Origin: Thermodesulfobacteriota bacterium
GTDB taxonomy: Bacteria > Desulfobacterota > DSM-4660 > Desulfatiglandales > Desulfatiglandaceae
DNA: 47,549 bases
Assembly: GCA_028278625.1 (NCBI GenBank)
Contig: JANQDY010000110.1
Span: 1-47,549 of the forward strand
Reading direction: 5' to 3'
Part shown: positions 35,748 through 43,594 of the stretch, piece by piece
Layout of the letters: each line of letters starts with the position of its first letter
Position numbering within the stretch: position 1 is the stretch's first letter
Notes under the pieces: model-generated
What the model saw: the letters and a program-made list of their open reading frames with translations, nothing else
Databases searched by the model: none
What the model was told of the DNA's origin: nothing
Program-made: the position numbers and the translations under genes

Positions 35748-36179
35748 CTATTCCCCCGCCGATACGCAAGCGCCAAACACAACGTACGCAACCCTCTTGC
35801 CGGACGCGGTAAGAACAATTTCCCCTGATTCTTTGGAAATCGACATGCTCCAACCAATGCCGTCGTTGGCGGTTCCTTCTTCCGCTCCCTGGAGAATCAG
35901 CTTGTTTTCCACATGCTCCATGCGCTCGATTGCGATTTTGCGCCTGACAACGTTGTCCTTTGTGGGAAAAATGACATTTTTCTTGAAATCGATAATGAAT
36001 TTGCCCGGCAATCCGATGGTGTCCGGATCGATATTATCTATAATTTTCAGGGTGTTGACTTCTATGATGCGATTAACCGTACACAGCAGCGGCCCCGACC
36101 CGTCATATTCTCCGGAAAAGGCGGAAAAGGAGGGGAACAGGAAAAACAGGGAAAATATTATGGGAAAACGTGGGTTCAT
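35748..36179 (-). CDS. Exported protein of unknown function
   Basis: A 143-aa protein with a signal peptide (MNPRFPIIFSLFFLFPSFSAFS) and a strand-rich mature region. I do not recognise the family. Notable are a DIDPDTIGLPGKFIIDFKKN segment and two central strands that pair EHVENKLILQG with WSMSISKESGEIVL, suggesting a small beta-barrel or sandwich. Two mature cysteines could form a disulfide. The start at 36179 has no strong ribosome site. Confidence 0.65.
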   Translation of the reverse strand: MNPRFPIIFSLFFLFPSFSAFSGEYDGSGPLLCTVNRIIEVNTLKIIDNIDPDTIGLPGKFIIDFKKNVIFPTKDNVVRRKIAIERMEHVENKLILQGAEEGTANDGIGWSMSISKESGEIVLTASGKRVAYVVFGACVSAGE

Positions 36180-36273
36180 GCCATGTCTGTTTAGAAGGGG
36201 ATGATTTCCCTTTGTTTTGAAGGTATTGCCAACCACCCATTCGCGGCAAGCTGTTCCCGGGTAAAACCTGCCG

Positions 36274-36648
36274 TCAATGGTCACCCGAAACGCTTTTTTC
36301 GGCAACCGGGTCGCTCATGGTTTTTGCTCTCATGTAACCGGAAAGAATGAAAACCAGGCCGGGTGCCGCCATGAGAAAGAACCACGGACCTCTCGGGAAC
36401 CTGCCGTGACCCAAATACTCGAGGGCGTAGAACAACAGAACGGAGAGGGCCGCGACCAGGCCTCCGACTCTCTGGAACCGCCATGCAACGACCAGGCCCA
36501 GCATGACACCGAAGGGAAACAGCACGCTCTTGAGGGTCAAGGGCGGCATCCCCTGGCCAAACAGAAAGGAACACAGCAATCCCACGGAAGCGATGGACCA
36601 TAGGCGGGCGACCCAGCCCAGGATCAGTGCGGAATTGGGGGTTCTCAT
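36274..36648 (-). CDS. Small integral membrane protein, unknown function
   Basis: A 124-aa protein with four predicted membrane helices (about residues 7-29, 41-58, 62-80 and 88-106) and a short charged C-terminal tail (AKTMSDPVAEKSVSGDH). It resembles small conserved hypothetical membrane proteins of the same size; no functional residue stands out. An AGGACGAG precedes the ATG. About 210 bp without a gene separates it from the DUF3795 gene upstream. Confidence 0.7.
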   Translation of the reverse strand: MRTPNSALILGWVARLWSIASVGLLCSFLFGQGMPPLTLKSVLFPFGVMLGLVVAWRFQRVGGLVAALSVLLFYALEYLGHGRFPRGPWFFLMAAPGLVFILSGYMRAKTMSDPVAEKSVSGDH

Positions 36649-36858
36649 ATCGCTCTCGTCCTGTCGAACGTTAAAGGTCGCTTGCTTTTGCCGGGCGCGC
36701 TGGACAAAACCCGGTGCGGCCCCTTGTTATATCTCATCCCTTAATGGGTATCCAGATTTCCTCTGTTGCCGACGGTTATAATGCCGGGCTTTATAAGCGC
36801 CTCTGAAGCGCCACCGAAGGCACATTTCTCCTGAATTTTTTGATATTAAACTAAAACA

Positions 36859-37206
36859 TCATCTCTTTTTCCTTAACAGCCCTTCAAAAGATGCTTTTGC
36901 ATCCGAAGAGAATTCATGAAACTTGTTCAGCTTGTCACAAGGTTGCTCATCACAAGTTGCGCAATTTTCGACTGATTTTGTGATACCGCACTTTCGAACC
37001 TCACAAGTATTACAAAAACCGATGAGCCTGCCCCCCGAAGAAAGGCATCCATCGCAATTTATGTCTTCAGGTTTGAAATGCAGTCCGAATTCTTCAGCGA
37101 TTCGCTTTGCCGCCTTTTCCCTTGCACCATCATCGTCATTCTGAGTGGCTATGAATTGCGGGCAGTTTGTGCACACAAGGCCGCAATATGCTATCATCTC
37201 TTCCAT
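36859..37206 (-). CDS. DUF3795 family protein (short form)
   Basis: A 115-aa cysteine-rich protein matching DUF3795: IAYCGLVCTNCPQF, then a helix with acidic residues, CDGCLSSGGRLIGFCNTCEVRKCG, and ENCATCDEQPCDKL. The cysteines fall in a pattern that suggests a metal-binding domain, as in the longer paralogue at 31510-31953. Function unknown; the family is common in anaerobes. A 52-codon frame (37194-37352) runs into its start but has no ribosome site. Confidence 0.83.
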   Translation of the reverse strand: MEEMIAYCGLVCTNCPQFIATQNDDDGAREKAAKRIAEEFGLHFKPEDINCDGCLSSGGRLIGFCNTCEVRKCGITKSVENCATCDEQPCDKLNKFHEFSSDAKASFEGLLRKKR

Positions 37207-37356
37207 GTCATTTTACCTTTCCGTTTGGTTTTCAGACTGTTTTCATCTGCATTCCCGGTGCGTTCCAAGATCGAATTTCGAAGACCTGATAACCCCGCCA
37301 ACGCATCCGGGGTACGACCCGCCGCTGATGCCCCATTTGTCTTGTTCCGCATTTCG

Positions 37357-37734
37357 TCATGTTAGGTTCCCAATGGGGATGTCGTATTTGACGCCACGAT
37401 CATCCTTTGCCTGGACAGAGTATCTTATGCCGGCATGCGTTCCGGTAACCGTGAGTTGAATATCCGAAATACGGACAAGTGCCACACCATGTGAAGCAGC
37501 ATGCTTGGGAAGCCATTCAACGTAATAGTCGATGGACTTGCGGAGTTTCTCGGGACATCTGACCCCGGGGACGATGTCGCCGCTGGGGAAGCGGATATGG
37601 ATTTCATGCCCATCCGCTTTCCTGATGACGTCCGGCAGTATATCAATGACGTACTCACCATCCACATAGTTCATCAAACTGCAGAAGGAATGCCCGAAGT
37701 TGTGCAGCATCGACCTGATGTTTTTATACTTCAT
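37357..37734 (-). CDS. Hypothetical protein
   Basis: A 125-aa protein of unknown family. It begins MKYKNIRSMLHNFGHSF, contains a strand-helix-strand region (YVIDILPDVIRKADGHEIHIRFPSG, SIDYYVEWLPKHAASHG) and ends with beta strands (VRISDIQLTVTG, GIRYSVQAKDD). It has no signal peptide or membrane segment. The ribosome site is weak (GGCACGG). It could be a cassette-borne gene: the 3' end overlaps ACCTAAC (37361-37367, minus strand), a core motif shared by integron recombination sites, but this is speculative. Confidence 0.5.
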   Translation of the reverse strand: MKYKNIRSMLHNFGHSFCSLMNYVDGEYVIDILPDVIRKADGHEIHIRFPSGDIVPGVRCPEKLRKSIDYYVEWLPKHAASHGVALVRISDIQLTVTGTHAGIRYSVQAKDDRGVKYDIPIGNLT

Positions 37735-37877
37735 TTCCGTGCCAACCCGTTGCCACCAGGCATGACCCCGGCTCCCTGTAAATCACTTTCCGCGGCGGAC
37801 CCGAAGAGGCTTGCCATGCCATCCGCGGGTATCGATATCCGCTGCGCCTGTTGCCAAGAAAGCGATGTTCTGCTCAA

Positions 37878-38141
37878 CTATTCGTAGTGTGTCCACATAC
37901 GAATAACTTTAACTGTTTTTTCATCTTCAAGGGTTTGGTAAACAATCCTGTGCTGAATATTTATTCGTCGTGAATATACACCCGCCAAATCTCCGACGAG
38001 TTTTTCATAAGAAGGAGGGCTTTGGTAAGGGTTCTCACGTAGGATCTGCAATATTGCCTCAGCTTTTGATCTAAGTCCTGAAGCAGACAATTTCTTTGCA
38101 TCTTTTCTGGCTTGTTTCGTAAAAACAACTGTCCAGATCAC
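37878..38141 (-). CDS. yoeB: YoeB/Txe-family toxin (mRNA-cleaving RelE-like endoribonuclease)
   Basis: An 87-aa toxin with the RelE fold. The family pattern is visible: WTVVFTKQARKDAKKL at the start, an arginine-containing central region (YSRRINIQHRIVYQTLEDE) and the C-terminal catalytic end RMWTHYE, corresponding to the His-Tyr pair of YoeB. It cuts mRNA at the ribosome when the antitoxin is lost. It starts with GTG, overlapping the antitoxin stop as GTGA. Low GC relative to neighbours. Confidence 0.92.
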   Translation of the reverse strand: MIWTVVFTKQARKDAKKLSASGLRSKAEAILQILRENPYQSPPSYEKLVGDLAGVYSRRINIQHRIVYQTLEDEKTVKVIRMWTHYE

Positions 38142-38380
38142 CAGTCAATTTCCTCTGTGCAATCCTCTACGGGAGTCGCTAATCCTTCACGAATGGACTC
38201 ACGCATACCTGGAATGTTCAAAAGGTAGATGGTCTCTTGGATCGAACGCCAGTCATCCTCGGAAATGAGAACCGCATTACCCCTTTTACCCGTAATAACA
38301 ATGGGTTCATGCGATATCGATGTTTGATCAATGAGGCGGTACAATTTGGCTCTTGCCTCGGTAGCTGATAATGTCGGCAT
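38138..38380 (-). CDS. yefM: YefM/Phd-family antitoxin
   Basis: An 80-aa antitoxin with the Phd/YefM N-terminal DNA-binding domain (LSATEARAKLYRLIDQ, HEPIVITGKRGNAVLISEDDW) and a flexible C-terminal tail (GLATPVEDCTEEID) that would wrap the YoeB toxin. It is expressed first and represses its own promoter, as usual for these modules. Ribosome site GAGG about 7 bases before the ATG. A promoter with an operator-like repeat lies immediately upstream. Confidence 0.92.
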   Translation of the reverse strand: MPTLSATEARAKLYRLIDQTSISHEPIVITGKRGNAVLISEDDWRSIQETIYLLNIPGMRESIREGLATPVEDCTEEIDW

Positions 38381-38405
38381 ATTTCACCTCAAGTATTTTT
38401 TTAAC

Positions 38406-38434
38406 AAAGTACGCTATCACGTACGCTCTGTCAA
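38406..38434 (-). promoter_or_regulatory. Promoter of yefM-yoeB with direct-repeat operator
   Basis: On the minus strand, TTGACA (38434-38429), a 17-bp spacer and TACTTT (38411-38406). Within the spacer and -10 lie two direct copies of AGCGTAC (38427-38421 and 38415-38409), 12 bp apart, with TACG-6 bp-CGTA symmetry between them. This fits autorepression by the YefM-YoeB complex. The -35 is a perfect match, the -10 a weak one. Confidence 0.6.
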
Positions 38435-38593
38435 GTCTTCAGAAAAGAACGCCCGTTTCACCGGCTGACTCACCGACGGTTGATTAATGATCGTTTTGTC
38501 AAGGCTGCCTAACGTAAGCCCTCCAGCGGCGATATGCAGCCCGGTGTAAACATTTGCCATTTGACTTCCTTTTGCGTCATACCATGAATAATG

Positions 38594-39265
38594 TCATTCG
38601 GATTTTGGACCTATCCAAGATAAAGCTTCAGAGAACCACTCGTCATATGGTCTGTATAGCATCCCATGACCTAAACCGGTATTCGTAATTATCACTTTCT
38701 TTTCTTTCATGTTTATCGATTCTCGGAAATAACCATCCGGAATAATTGCAAATTTATCACCGAGTCATGGATAGACAGCACCCTTCCGGTTAACTTCAAA
38801 ACTCTTTTGGATTCTCGGCCGGCAAATAGCCCGGCAAGAATGACATAGTTAATATCCGGTGTTTGCAAATCAGATGAAAGTCTGGCAGCAATATTGCCCC
38901 CTTTTGATGCTCCAATTACAGATATATTTCCGGGGTGGCACACCTTTTTTGATCAGGCTTCTGATCCAATCCTCAACTTTTTTTTAATAAGTATCTCAAT
39001 CGGTTTTTTTGGCACGGATTTCGCCAATTACTACGAAGCCCTTATTAGAAAACGCCTCAAGAATTTAATAATATTCGTATGGACCGTATTCAGGGCTTAT
39101 TGGACGTTCGTTCGAACCTTCAACAATTTGACCATGAAGATAGAATAAATAACTACATATGGGCCCGGGATTTACTGGAGGAGTTATTAAAACTTCTGCG
39201 TGGGCGTTTGAAGATAGGGCTAACAACACGTAGACAAGTAAGGTTTTTATGATTGTTTTTTTCAT
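38594..39265 (-). pseudogene. Decayed exported alpha/beta hydrolase gene
   Basis: Reading the minus strand across frames restores one protein: a signal peptide (MKKTIIKTLLVYVLLALSSNAHA), an oxyanion segment YLFYLHGQIVEG, the nucleophile elbow SVIGASKGGN, an Asp region (LSIHDSGDKFAIIPDG) and a catalytic His near NTGLGHGMLYRPYDEW. Three in-frame stops interrupt it (TAA at 39065-39067, TGA at 38996-38998, TAA at 38984-38986), then an extra C in a C-run near 38931-38935 shifts frame, and a missing base near 38760 shifts it again. All stops are consistent with C-to-T changes of CAA or CGA codons. The gene is dead in this copy. It lies between the two toxin-antitoxin modules. Confidence 0.8.
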
Positions 39266-39398
39266 ATAACGGCCACCATCACTGGAGAGCAGGCAATGAT
39301 TACTTTGAAAAAACACGTTAACCCCAAACATGCTTTTTAAAGAGCGGACCACCCCTGCAAATCCAGTTCATGCCGTGGTTGACAACCTGCATCAAATA

Positions 39399-39710
39399 TT
39401 AAATATTCAAGGCAAATCGTATTGCCCGCCCAACATCATACATCTTTGAAGATGGCAAGGATGTTATTAGTGATCCAATTTTCACCTTTGCAACTGTTTG
39501 CAAGTGGTCACAGTTGACAGCGCAATTCCGGGGCATACCGTCGGTTTTGGAGAGAAACACCTCTGACGGTATGTTACGCACAGTCGTTGTAATAGGGGCA
39601 ACGGTTACTTCTCTAAGGTATTCCAACACGGAATTGCGTGTTAGAATGAGAACGGGTCTTTTTTTATCCGGCTTTATGAACTTGTACCAGCGGATTTCGC
39701 CGTGTTTCAT
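39399..39710 (-). CDS. mazF: MazF/PemK-family toxin endoribonuclease
   Basis: A 103-aa toxin of the PemK/MazF fold. Family elements are GEIRWYKF (conserved GEI start), KRPVLILTRNSV, the central VTVAPITTTVRNIPSEV, and a NCDHLQTVAKVKIG segment containing the conserved acid-plus-helix. MazF proteins cleave mRNA at short sequence motifs. The ATG overlaps the antitoxin stop (ATGA), so both are coupled. Confidence 0.9.
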   Translation of the reverse strand: MKHGEIRWYKFIKPDKKRPVLILTRNSVLEYLREVTVAPITTTVRNIPSEVFLSKTDGMPRNCAVNCDHLQTVAKVKIGSLITSLPSSKMYDVGRAIRFALNI

Positions 39711-39940
39711 TCATCACCCCAAGCTTGCTCATTTTCCCAAACTGAAAACTCATCGGCGGCAATTGGTTGCAGTTCATACCCTTTGCGGTGTTGACGTTCC
39801 AATTGCTCAATGTTATGCCTTGCGAGGGCTTCACGGAGTGCCTTTCTCGCAAAAGCGGAACGACTTGTGTTGAGTTGCTTTGAAACGCGGTCGACTGCTT
39901 TGACAAGATCATCATCAAGGGTCATCTGAATCGTTCTCAT
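39707..39940 (-). CDS. Ribbon-helix-helix antitoxin (MazE/CopG-like)
   Basis: A 77-aa protein that starts with a ribbon-helix-helix DNA-binding motif (MRTIQMTLDDDLVKAVDRV, TSRSAFARKALREAL) and ends with an acidic, hydrophobic tail (FSVWENEQAWGDE) that would block the MazF-like toxin. ATG 39940 has GAGGTG upstream; the frame runs further but through the operator. It is the first gene of the module and the likely repressor of the palindrome described next to it. Confidence 0.88.
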   Translation of the reverse strand: MRTIQMTLDDDLVKAVDRVSKQLNTSRSAFARKALREALARHNIEQLERQHRKGYELQPIAADEFSVWENEQAWGDE

Positions 39941-39953
39941 ATCACACCTCATA

Positions 39954-39985
39954 ATGTGGATAATCATAGCTATAATAATCCACAT
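39954..39985. promoter_or_regulatory. Palindromic operator of the MazEF-type module
   Basis: A 32-bp near-perfect palindrome with arms ATGTGGAT and ATCCACAT and centre ATAGCTAT; 28 of 32 positions match the reverse complement. It overlaps the -10 box of the promoter and ends 14 bp before the antitoxin start, which is where a ribbon-helix-helix antitoxin would bind to repress its own operon. Confidence 0.75.
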
Positions 39986-40000
39986 ATTGCGACATGTCAA
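39972..40000 (-). promoter_or_regulatory. Promoter of the MazEF-type module
   Basis: A near-ideal sigma-70 promoter on the minus strand: TTGACA (40000-39995), a 17-bp spacer and TATTAT (39977-39972). It drives the antitoxin-toxin pair starting at 39940. Its -10 box is covered by the palindromic operator. Confidence 0.8.
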
Positions 40001-40195
40001 TCACATTGACTTGCCAACGACCAAGCTTAGCGAGCCGGGGGCGACCCGGCAAGGTCTTACTTGACGCCCTGAACTTTGATTGTTTACGAATTCCCTAAAA
40101 TGTCGCAGGCCTCCCGTTCCGTCTTAACCCCCGCTGGTTCGGTCTTCATGCTTTAATTGATATTCATTGCCATTCGCCAAGATACGGGCCGCTTC

Positions 40196-41128
40196 TCACC
40201 CCTGCCTCATCTCATGACTGAAAATAACGGTAACCTGTGGATACCGACGGCTGAATTCCATCAAGCGAGACAAGCTTTGGTGAGCCTCCTTCTTGTTGTA
40301 GCTGCCGAACCCCGGACCTATCCCTTTTTCAAACCCTATCTTCAGGTCGCATGCATCTCCGGTTATAAGGAATATGCCGTTTATTCCGTTGACCAAGTAG
40401 GAAACGTGCCCCTTCCTGTGTCCTGAAGTACGGATCGCCCAGAGGGAACCGTCGCCAAATACGTCTATGCAGAGTCCCAACGGTGGCATTTCCTGAGCAG
40501 CCTCGAAATCGAAAGTGTTTAATGTTGTGAAGCCATCAAACACGCCATGATTAAAAAAAGATCCCAGCTTATAATCCGATTCGTCCCCGTCGATAAAGAG
40601 TTTGGTATCTTTTTTCAGATCTTTAACACCTGAAATGTGATCGGCATGCATGTGAGAAAAGAAAACGCCTTTTAAGTTGATCTTTCTTTCGGCGAGCACG
40701 GTGGCGATATCCTGCCCCTTCTTTTGGTAGCTCTTAAGTGGCCATAGAATCTTTTTCAGTACACCCCGAATACTTCCGTAGGGGTCAATCTGGTAGCTCC
40801 TGTCCAAGCCCGCGTCTACAAGATAATATCCTTCCCTTCGGTGATACACAAGGTTACAGTAAACAGGGACGTTGAGAACCTCCTTCTTGATGCTCCGGGC
40901 CTCGGGATTGGCAAAGTCAAGCATGAACTTATTATGGATGACAAGATTTCCCGTCTGGATGGTCTCGCAGGAAATGTCACACGGTTCTGCGAACGCTTCG
41001 TCCCAGTTTTTCCATGAGGACCTTGGTGCAATATAGGTCTTACGCATCAGCTCATTCATAACAGGTGCCCTATCAATTTTACTGCCTGCAATACCGCTAT
41101 CCTCAAAACCCGATTTCAGTTTTCCCAT
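40196..41128 (-). CDS. Metallo-beta-lactamase-fold hydrolase
   Basis: A 310-aa MBL-fold protein. The zinc-site motif SHMHADHISGV is followed by later ligands in TSGHRKGHVSY and GDACDL, and the final FSHEMR supplies the last His. Overall order and length recall the acyl-homoserine lactonase/glyoxalase II branch, but the long N-terminal part (about 90 residues) is not typical and no lactone substrate is established. It lies 11 bp after the alpha/beta hydrolase gene on the same strand, so both are likely in one transcript. The catalytic fold is confident, the substrate is not. Confidence 0.85.
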   Translation of the reverse strand: MGKLKSGFEDSGIAGSKIDRAPVMNELMRKTYIAPRSSWKNWDEAFAEPCDISCETIQTGNLVIHNKFMLDFANPEARSIKKEVLNVPVYCNLVYHRREGYYLVDAGLDRSYQIDPYGSIRGVLKKILWPLKSYQKKGQDIATVLAERKINLKGVFFSHMHADHISGVKDLKKDTKLFIDGDESDYKLGSFFNHGVFDGFTTLNTFDFEAAQEMPPLGLCIDVFGDGSLWAIRTSGHRKGHVSYLVNGINGIFLITGDACDLKIGFEKGIGPGFGSYNKKEAHQSLSRLMEFSRRYPQVTVIFSHEMRQG

Positions 41129-41139
41129 CGATGTTTTTT

Positions 41140-41988
41140 CTAAGGCTCGGAGGATGCCAAAAAGGCTTTTACTTCCGCATTGAACCGTTTCGGGTTTTCA
41201 AAGAACATGAAGTGAGACCCTTTCTCAGACGCTGGAAATATTGACACTGTTGCGCCTGGAATCACACCGGCTATCCACCGTTGAGATTCAGCGGAAAATA
41301 TGCTTTTCTCCGCGCCAATCACAAACGTCGGCAGGGTTATTCGTTTAATTACATCGCGCCAATCGAGAAGGCAGTGGTTGTAAAGCAAATTAGCTGCATG
41401 AACTCTGGGGAGAGCGAGATCTTCCTTGGCAATCCAGCTCAGATCTTCTTCGCTGATTGAATCCGTAAACATTCCGCGTAACAGTTCTTTTGTTCCCGCC
41501 ACATCCTCAGTTGATTTGACGGCGCCATAAAACTCGGCAAGCGCATCGTAGGTGGGGAAAAGCGTTCCATATTTTGAATTATCTTCAGGGGACCAGCCCG
41601 GCATTGCGGTGGCACTCGGCGCCTGGTCCACAAGCACCAGCTTTCTTATATCTGCCGGACCAAAAAGATCAAGATAGCTCCATATGACTGAACAGCCCAT
41701 CGAATGACCCAGAAGGTCCACATTTTTGAGGTTTAAACCGTTGATAACGTCTTTGAGATCACATGCCAGTCGCGAAATACGGTAACCATGGCCGGGCTTT
41801 TCAGATTCACCATGACCTCGCATATCCAGTTGATAGATGGTAGCGACAGTTGAAAGGTCATCTATCTGACGACCGAATTCAGCAGCAGACTGCGACCATC
41901 CCGGGATCAGGATCAATGGATTCCCAACACCGGTAACTTTGCATGTCAGTTTAATGCCATCACTTGTCGTAATTACAGTTTTTTCCAT
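41140..41988 (-). CDS. Alpha/beta hydrolase (serine nucleophile)
   Basis: A 282-aa cytoplasmic hydrolase. The nucleophile elbow is LLGHSMGCSVIW (Ser), with an acid in the region of TFVIGAEKSIFS and the His in EKGSHFMFFENP. The oxyanion HG motif reads IPGWSQSAAEF. Closest in style to the large esterase/lactonase/dienelactone-type family; no exact substrate can be named. ATG 41988 has AAAGGAG 9 bases upstream. It probably shares a transcript with the downstream MBL-fold gene. Confidence 0.86.
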   Translation of the reverse strand: MEKTVITTSDGIKLTCKVTGVGNPLILIPGWSQSAAEFGRQIDDLSTVATIYQLDMRGHGESEKPGHGYRISRLACDLKDVINGLNLKNVDLLGHSMGCSVIWSYLDLFGPADIRKLVLVDQAPSATAMPGWSPEDNSKYGTLFPTYDALAEFYGAVKSTEDVAGTKELLRGMFTDSISEEDLSWIAKEDLALPRVHAANLLYNHCLLDWRDVIKRITLPTFVIGAEKSIFSAESQRWIAGVIPGATVSIFPASEKGSHFMFFENPKRFNAEVKAFLASSEP

Positions 41989-42298
41989 GGGCGATACTCC
42001 TTTCATATGGCTTTTGCATGTTAAAAACGTTTGGGGCCCTGTTATCTATTTTGCGCCGCACCACTGACGCCTTAAGACATCAATTCAGAGACGGGCTAGA
42101 CCAGCGCCAAAAACTCCCGCGCAGGGGCCCAGGTACGGCTGTGAGGTTTGATGGAAAAACCTTCCGGTCCCGTGATCAATCCTTGGCCCGCTCTCCCCGC
42201 TTCTAGTTCGAACCACCTGCCCGGCCCCTTACTTTGACGGACTGAAAAAAAAGCCTGTCAGTCCCTCAATGGGCCAAACAGGGGTGATGATCTTTTGC
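41989..42298. other. Non-coding gap with a hairpin after the racemase operon
   Basis: About 310 bases without a gene. A 7-bp inverted repeat (GGACTGA, TCAGTCC) at 42239-42264 encloses a loop with eight A (plus strand), equal to a T-run inside the loop on the minus strand, where the operon from 46.8 to 42.3 kb ends. This is not a standard terminator. A GTTCGAAC string at 42206-42213 recalls a tRNA T-loop but no stem pairs around it, so there is no tRNA. Confidence 0.4.
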
Positions 42299-43573
42299 TT
42301 ACTTCGCAGGCATATACTGGATATCCGCATTTGGATAAACCACCGCGGAGGCTTTGTCTCCGTGCCATTGTTTGAGCAGGGCGATCACCTCGTTCCATTT
42401 GCTCACGCTTATCACCTTTTCAGTAGGTTCAATGGGGAAATAGCTGCCCGGGTGGGGGTATTCATTGTAGAGAATCAGGTGATCTACATAGGGCGGCAAT
42501 GTCGTCACAATGGTATCGGGACCCGTCGAGAACTTCCCCCAAGGGCCGACATAATAGTGGGTCACCATACCCTCCGGACAGTTCATGATCAGGACAACAC
42601 TACCTCCCTCACGCTTCAAAGAGCTGGGGGGTGAGGCCAGCGCAATCATGGGTTCACTGTTTTTGTAGAATGCGTTGGCGATGACGATATCCTTCCCCTC
42701 AGCGCGTTTCGTCTTGTAGTTCTCCCTTGCGTCCACCATTCCTGCCGCAAACACGTGCCGGAAATCCCCGGCCCACATGGCCACTGCCTCGCCGCGCGAG
42801 TTGACCACGATATCGACCAGGAAATCCAATCCCGCCAAGTCAGCAGCTTCATCGCTCTCGTCCGTCACCGGATGAACATCATCGTAGATACCCAAGCCAA
42901 TCTTTGGTGGGGTATCGTTTTTCATGGCTACCGACATCGCAGAGGATGCCGCTTCAAAAGACTTCACATGGTTTTCGTAAATCGTATCGAAAGAGGCGAC
43001 ACCGGGTAGAATAATCTTGCTGCCCCCGCCAAAACCGGCAATTGGGTGCGGCACCACCGCGCCGAGACCGATTTTCAGATCGCAGTGCATGAGTTCTTCG
43101 TTGATCTCGATCTTTGTCCCCCACGTTTTGGTAGTCCCTATATACTTTTTCGCCGTGAAGGCGTTGTGGTTGACGACAATGTACCGGCTCACAATATCTT
43201 CCCCGAGCTTTCGGATGAAGTCTGTCCGGCTCAAGGTGCCGTGGGCCCCTAGCGCGCAAATGAAACGGATGCTTTCATCCGGGATGCCCGCAGCGGCCAG
43301 TTCCTCGAGAATCGCGTGGGCAAAGTCATGCCACTTTGCCCCACGGGATGCGTCGTCAAAGATAATCGCGACTTCTTTCTTTCCTTGAGCCAGTTCCCGC
43401 AGCGCTGGTTTGCCCAGGGGGTTATGCAACCCCGCACGAATTTCATCCTTTGTGAGAGCAGGTCGGTCGCGGCCAACCATGTTGCAGACCTCCACGTCCC
43501 ATCTGTCCGGAAAGTTGAGTTCGATATCTCTGACGCCTTCCTGGGGGAGTTGAGGCATTCTTACGATAGACAT
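42299..43573 (-). CDS. LarA-type nickel-dependent racemase homologue (DUF2088)
   Basis: A 424-aa member of the lactate racemase (LarA) family, which inverts the 2-hydroxy carbon of hydroxyacids by hydride transfer using the NPN nickel-pincer cofactor. Key residues are present: catalytic His in CALGAHGTLSR, the second His in VVPHPIAGFGG and the cofactor-attaching Lys of GGGSKIILPG. Its operon contains a CoA transferase, a dehydratase subunit and a dehydratase activator, so the substrate is likely a 2-hydroxyacid fed into dehydration, not lactate itself. Cofactor genes larB, larC and larE are not in the window. ATG 43573 is favoured (GGAG upstream). Confidence 0.85.
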   Translation of the reverse strand: MSIVRMPQLPQEGVRDIELNFPDRWDVEVCNMVGRDRPALTKDEIRAGLHNPLGKPALRELAQGKKEVAIIFDDASRGAKWHDFAHAILEELAAAGIPDESIRFICALGAHGTLSRTDFIRKLGEDIVSRYIVVNHNAFTAKKYIGTTKTWGTKIEINEELMHCDLKIGLGAVVPHPIAGFGGGSKIILPGVASFDTIYENHVKSFEAASSAMSVAMKNDTPPKIGLGIYDDVHPVTDESDEAADLAGLDFLVDIVVNSRGEAVAMWAGDFRHVFAAGMVDARENYKTKRAEGKDIVIANAFYKNSEPMIALASPPSSLKREGGSVVLIMNCPEGMVTHYYVGPWGKFSTGPDTIVTTLPPYVDHLILYNEYPHPGSYFPIEPTEKVISVSKWNEVIALLKQWHGDKASAVVYPNADIQYMPAK

Positions 43574-43594
43574 GGGTATCTCCAATCTTGTGAG

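Noticed and set aside
37194..37352. 52-codon minus-strand frame running into the start of the DUF3795 gene
   Set aside because: No ribosome site, no recognisable family, and it spans a possible recombination site; more likely non-coding.
38417..38560. 47-codon minus-strand frame upstream of yefM with an AAGGAAG ribosome-like site
   Set aside because: It covers the promoter and operator of yefM and an attC-like core, so it is likely chance coding; kept only as a candidate leader ORF.
38594..39265. Stop-codon recoding (TAA/TGA read as Gln/Arg) in the hydrolase
   Set aside because: Two frameshifts are also needed, and neighbouring genes end normally at TAA and TGA; simple decay explains it.
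42200..42225. tRNA-like T-loop string GTTCGAAC
   Set aside because: Flanking bases do not pair into a T-stem on either strand, and no acceptor or anticodon arms are present.
42239..42264. Rho-independent terminator after the racemase gene
   Set aside because: The T-run is in the loop and not after the stem, and the stem is only 7 bp.
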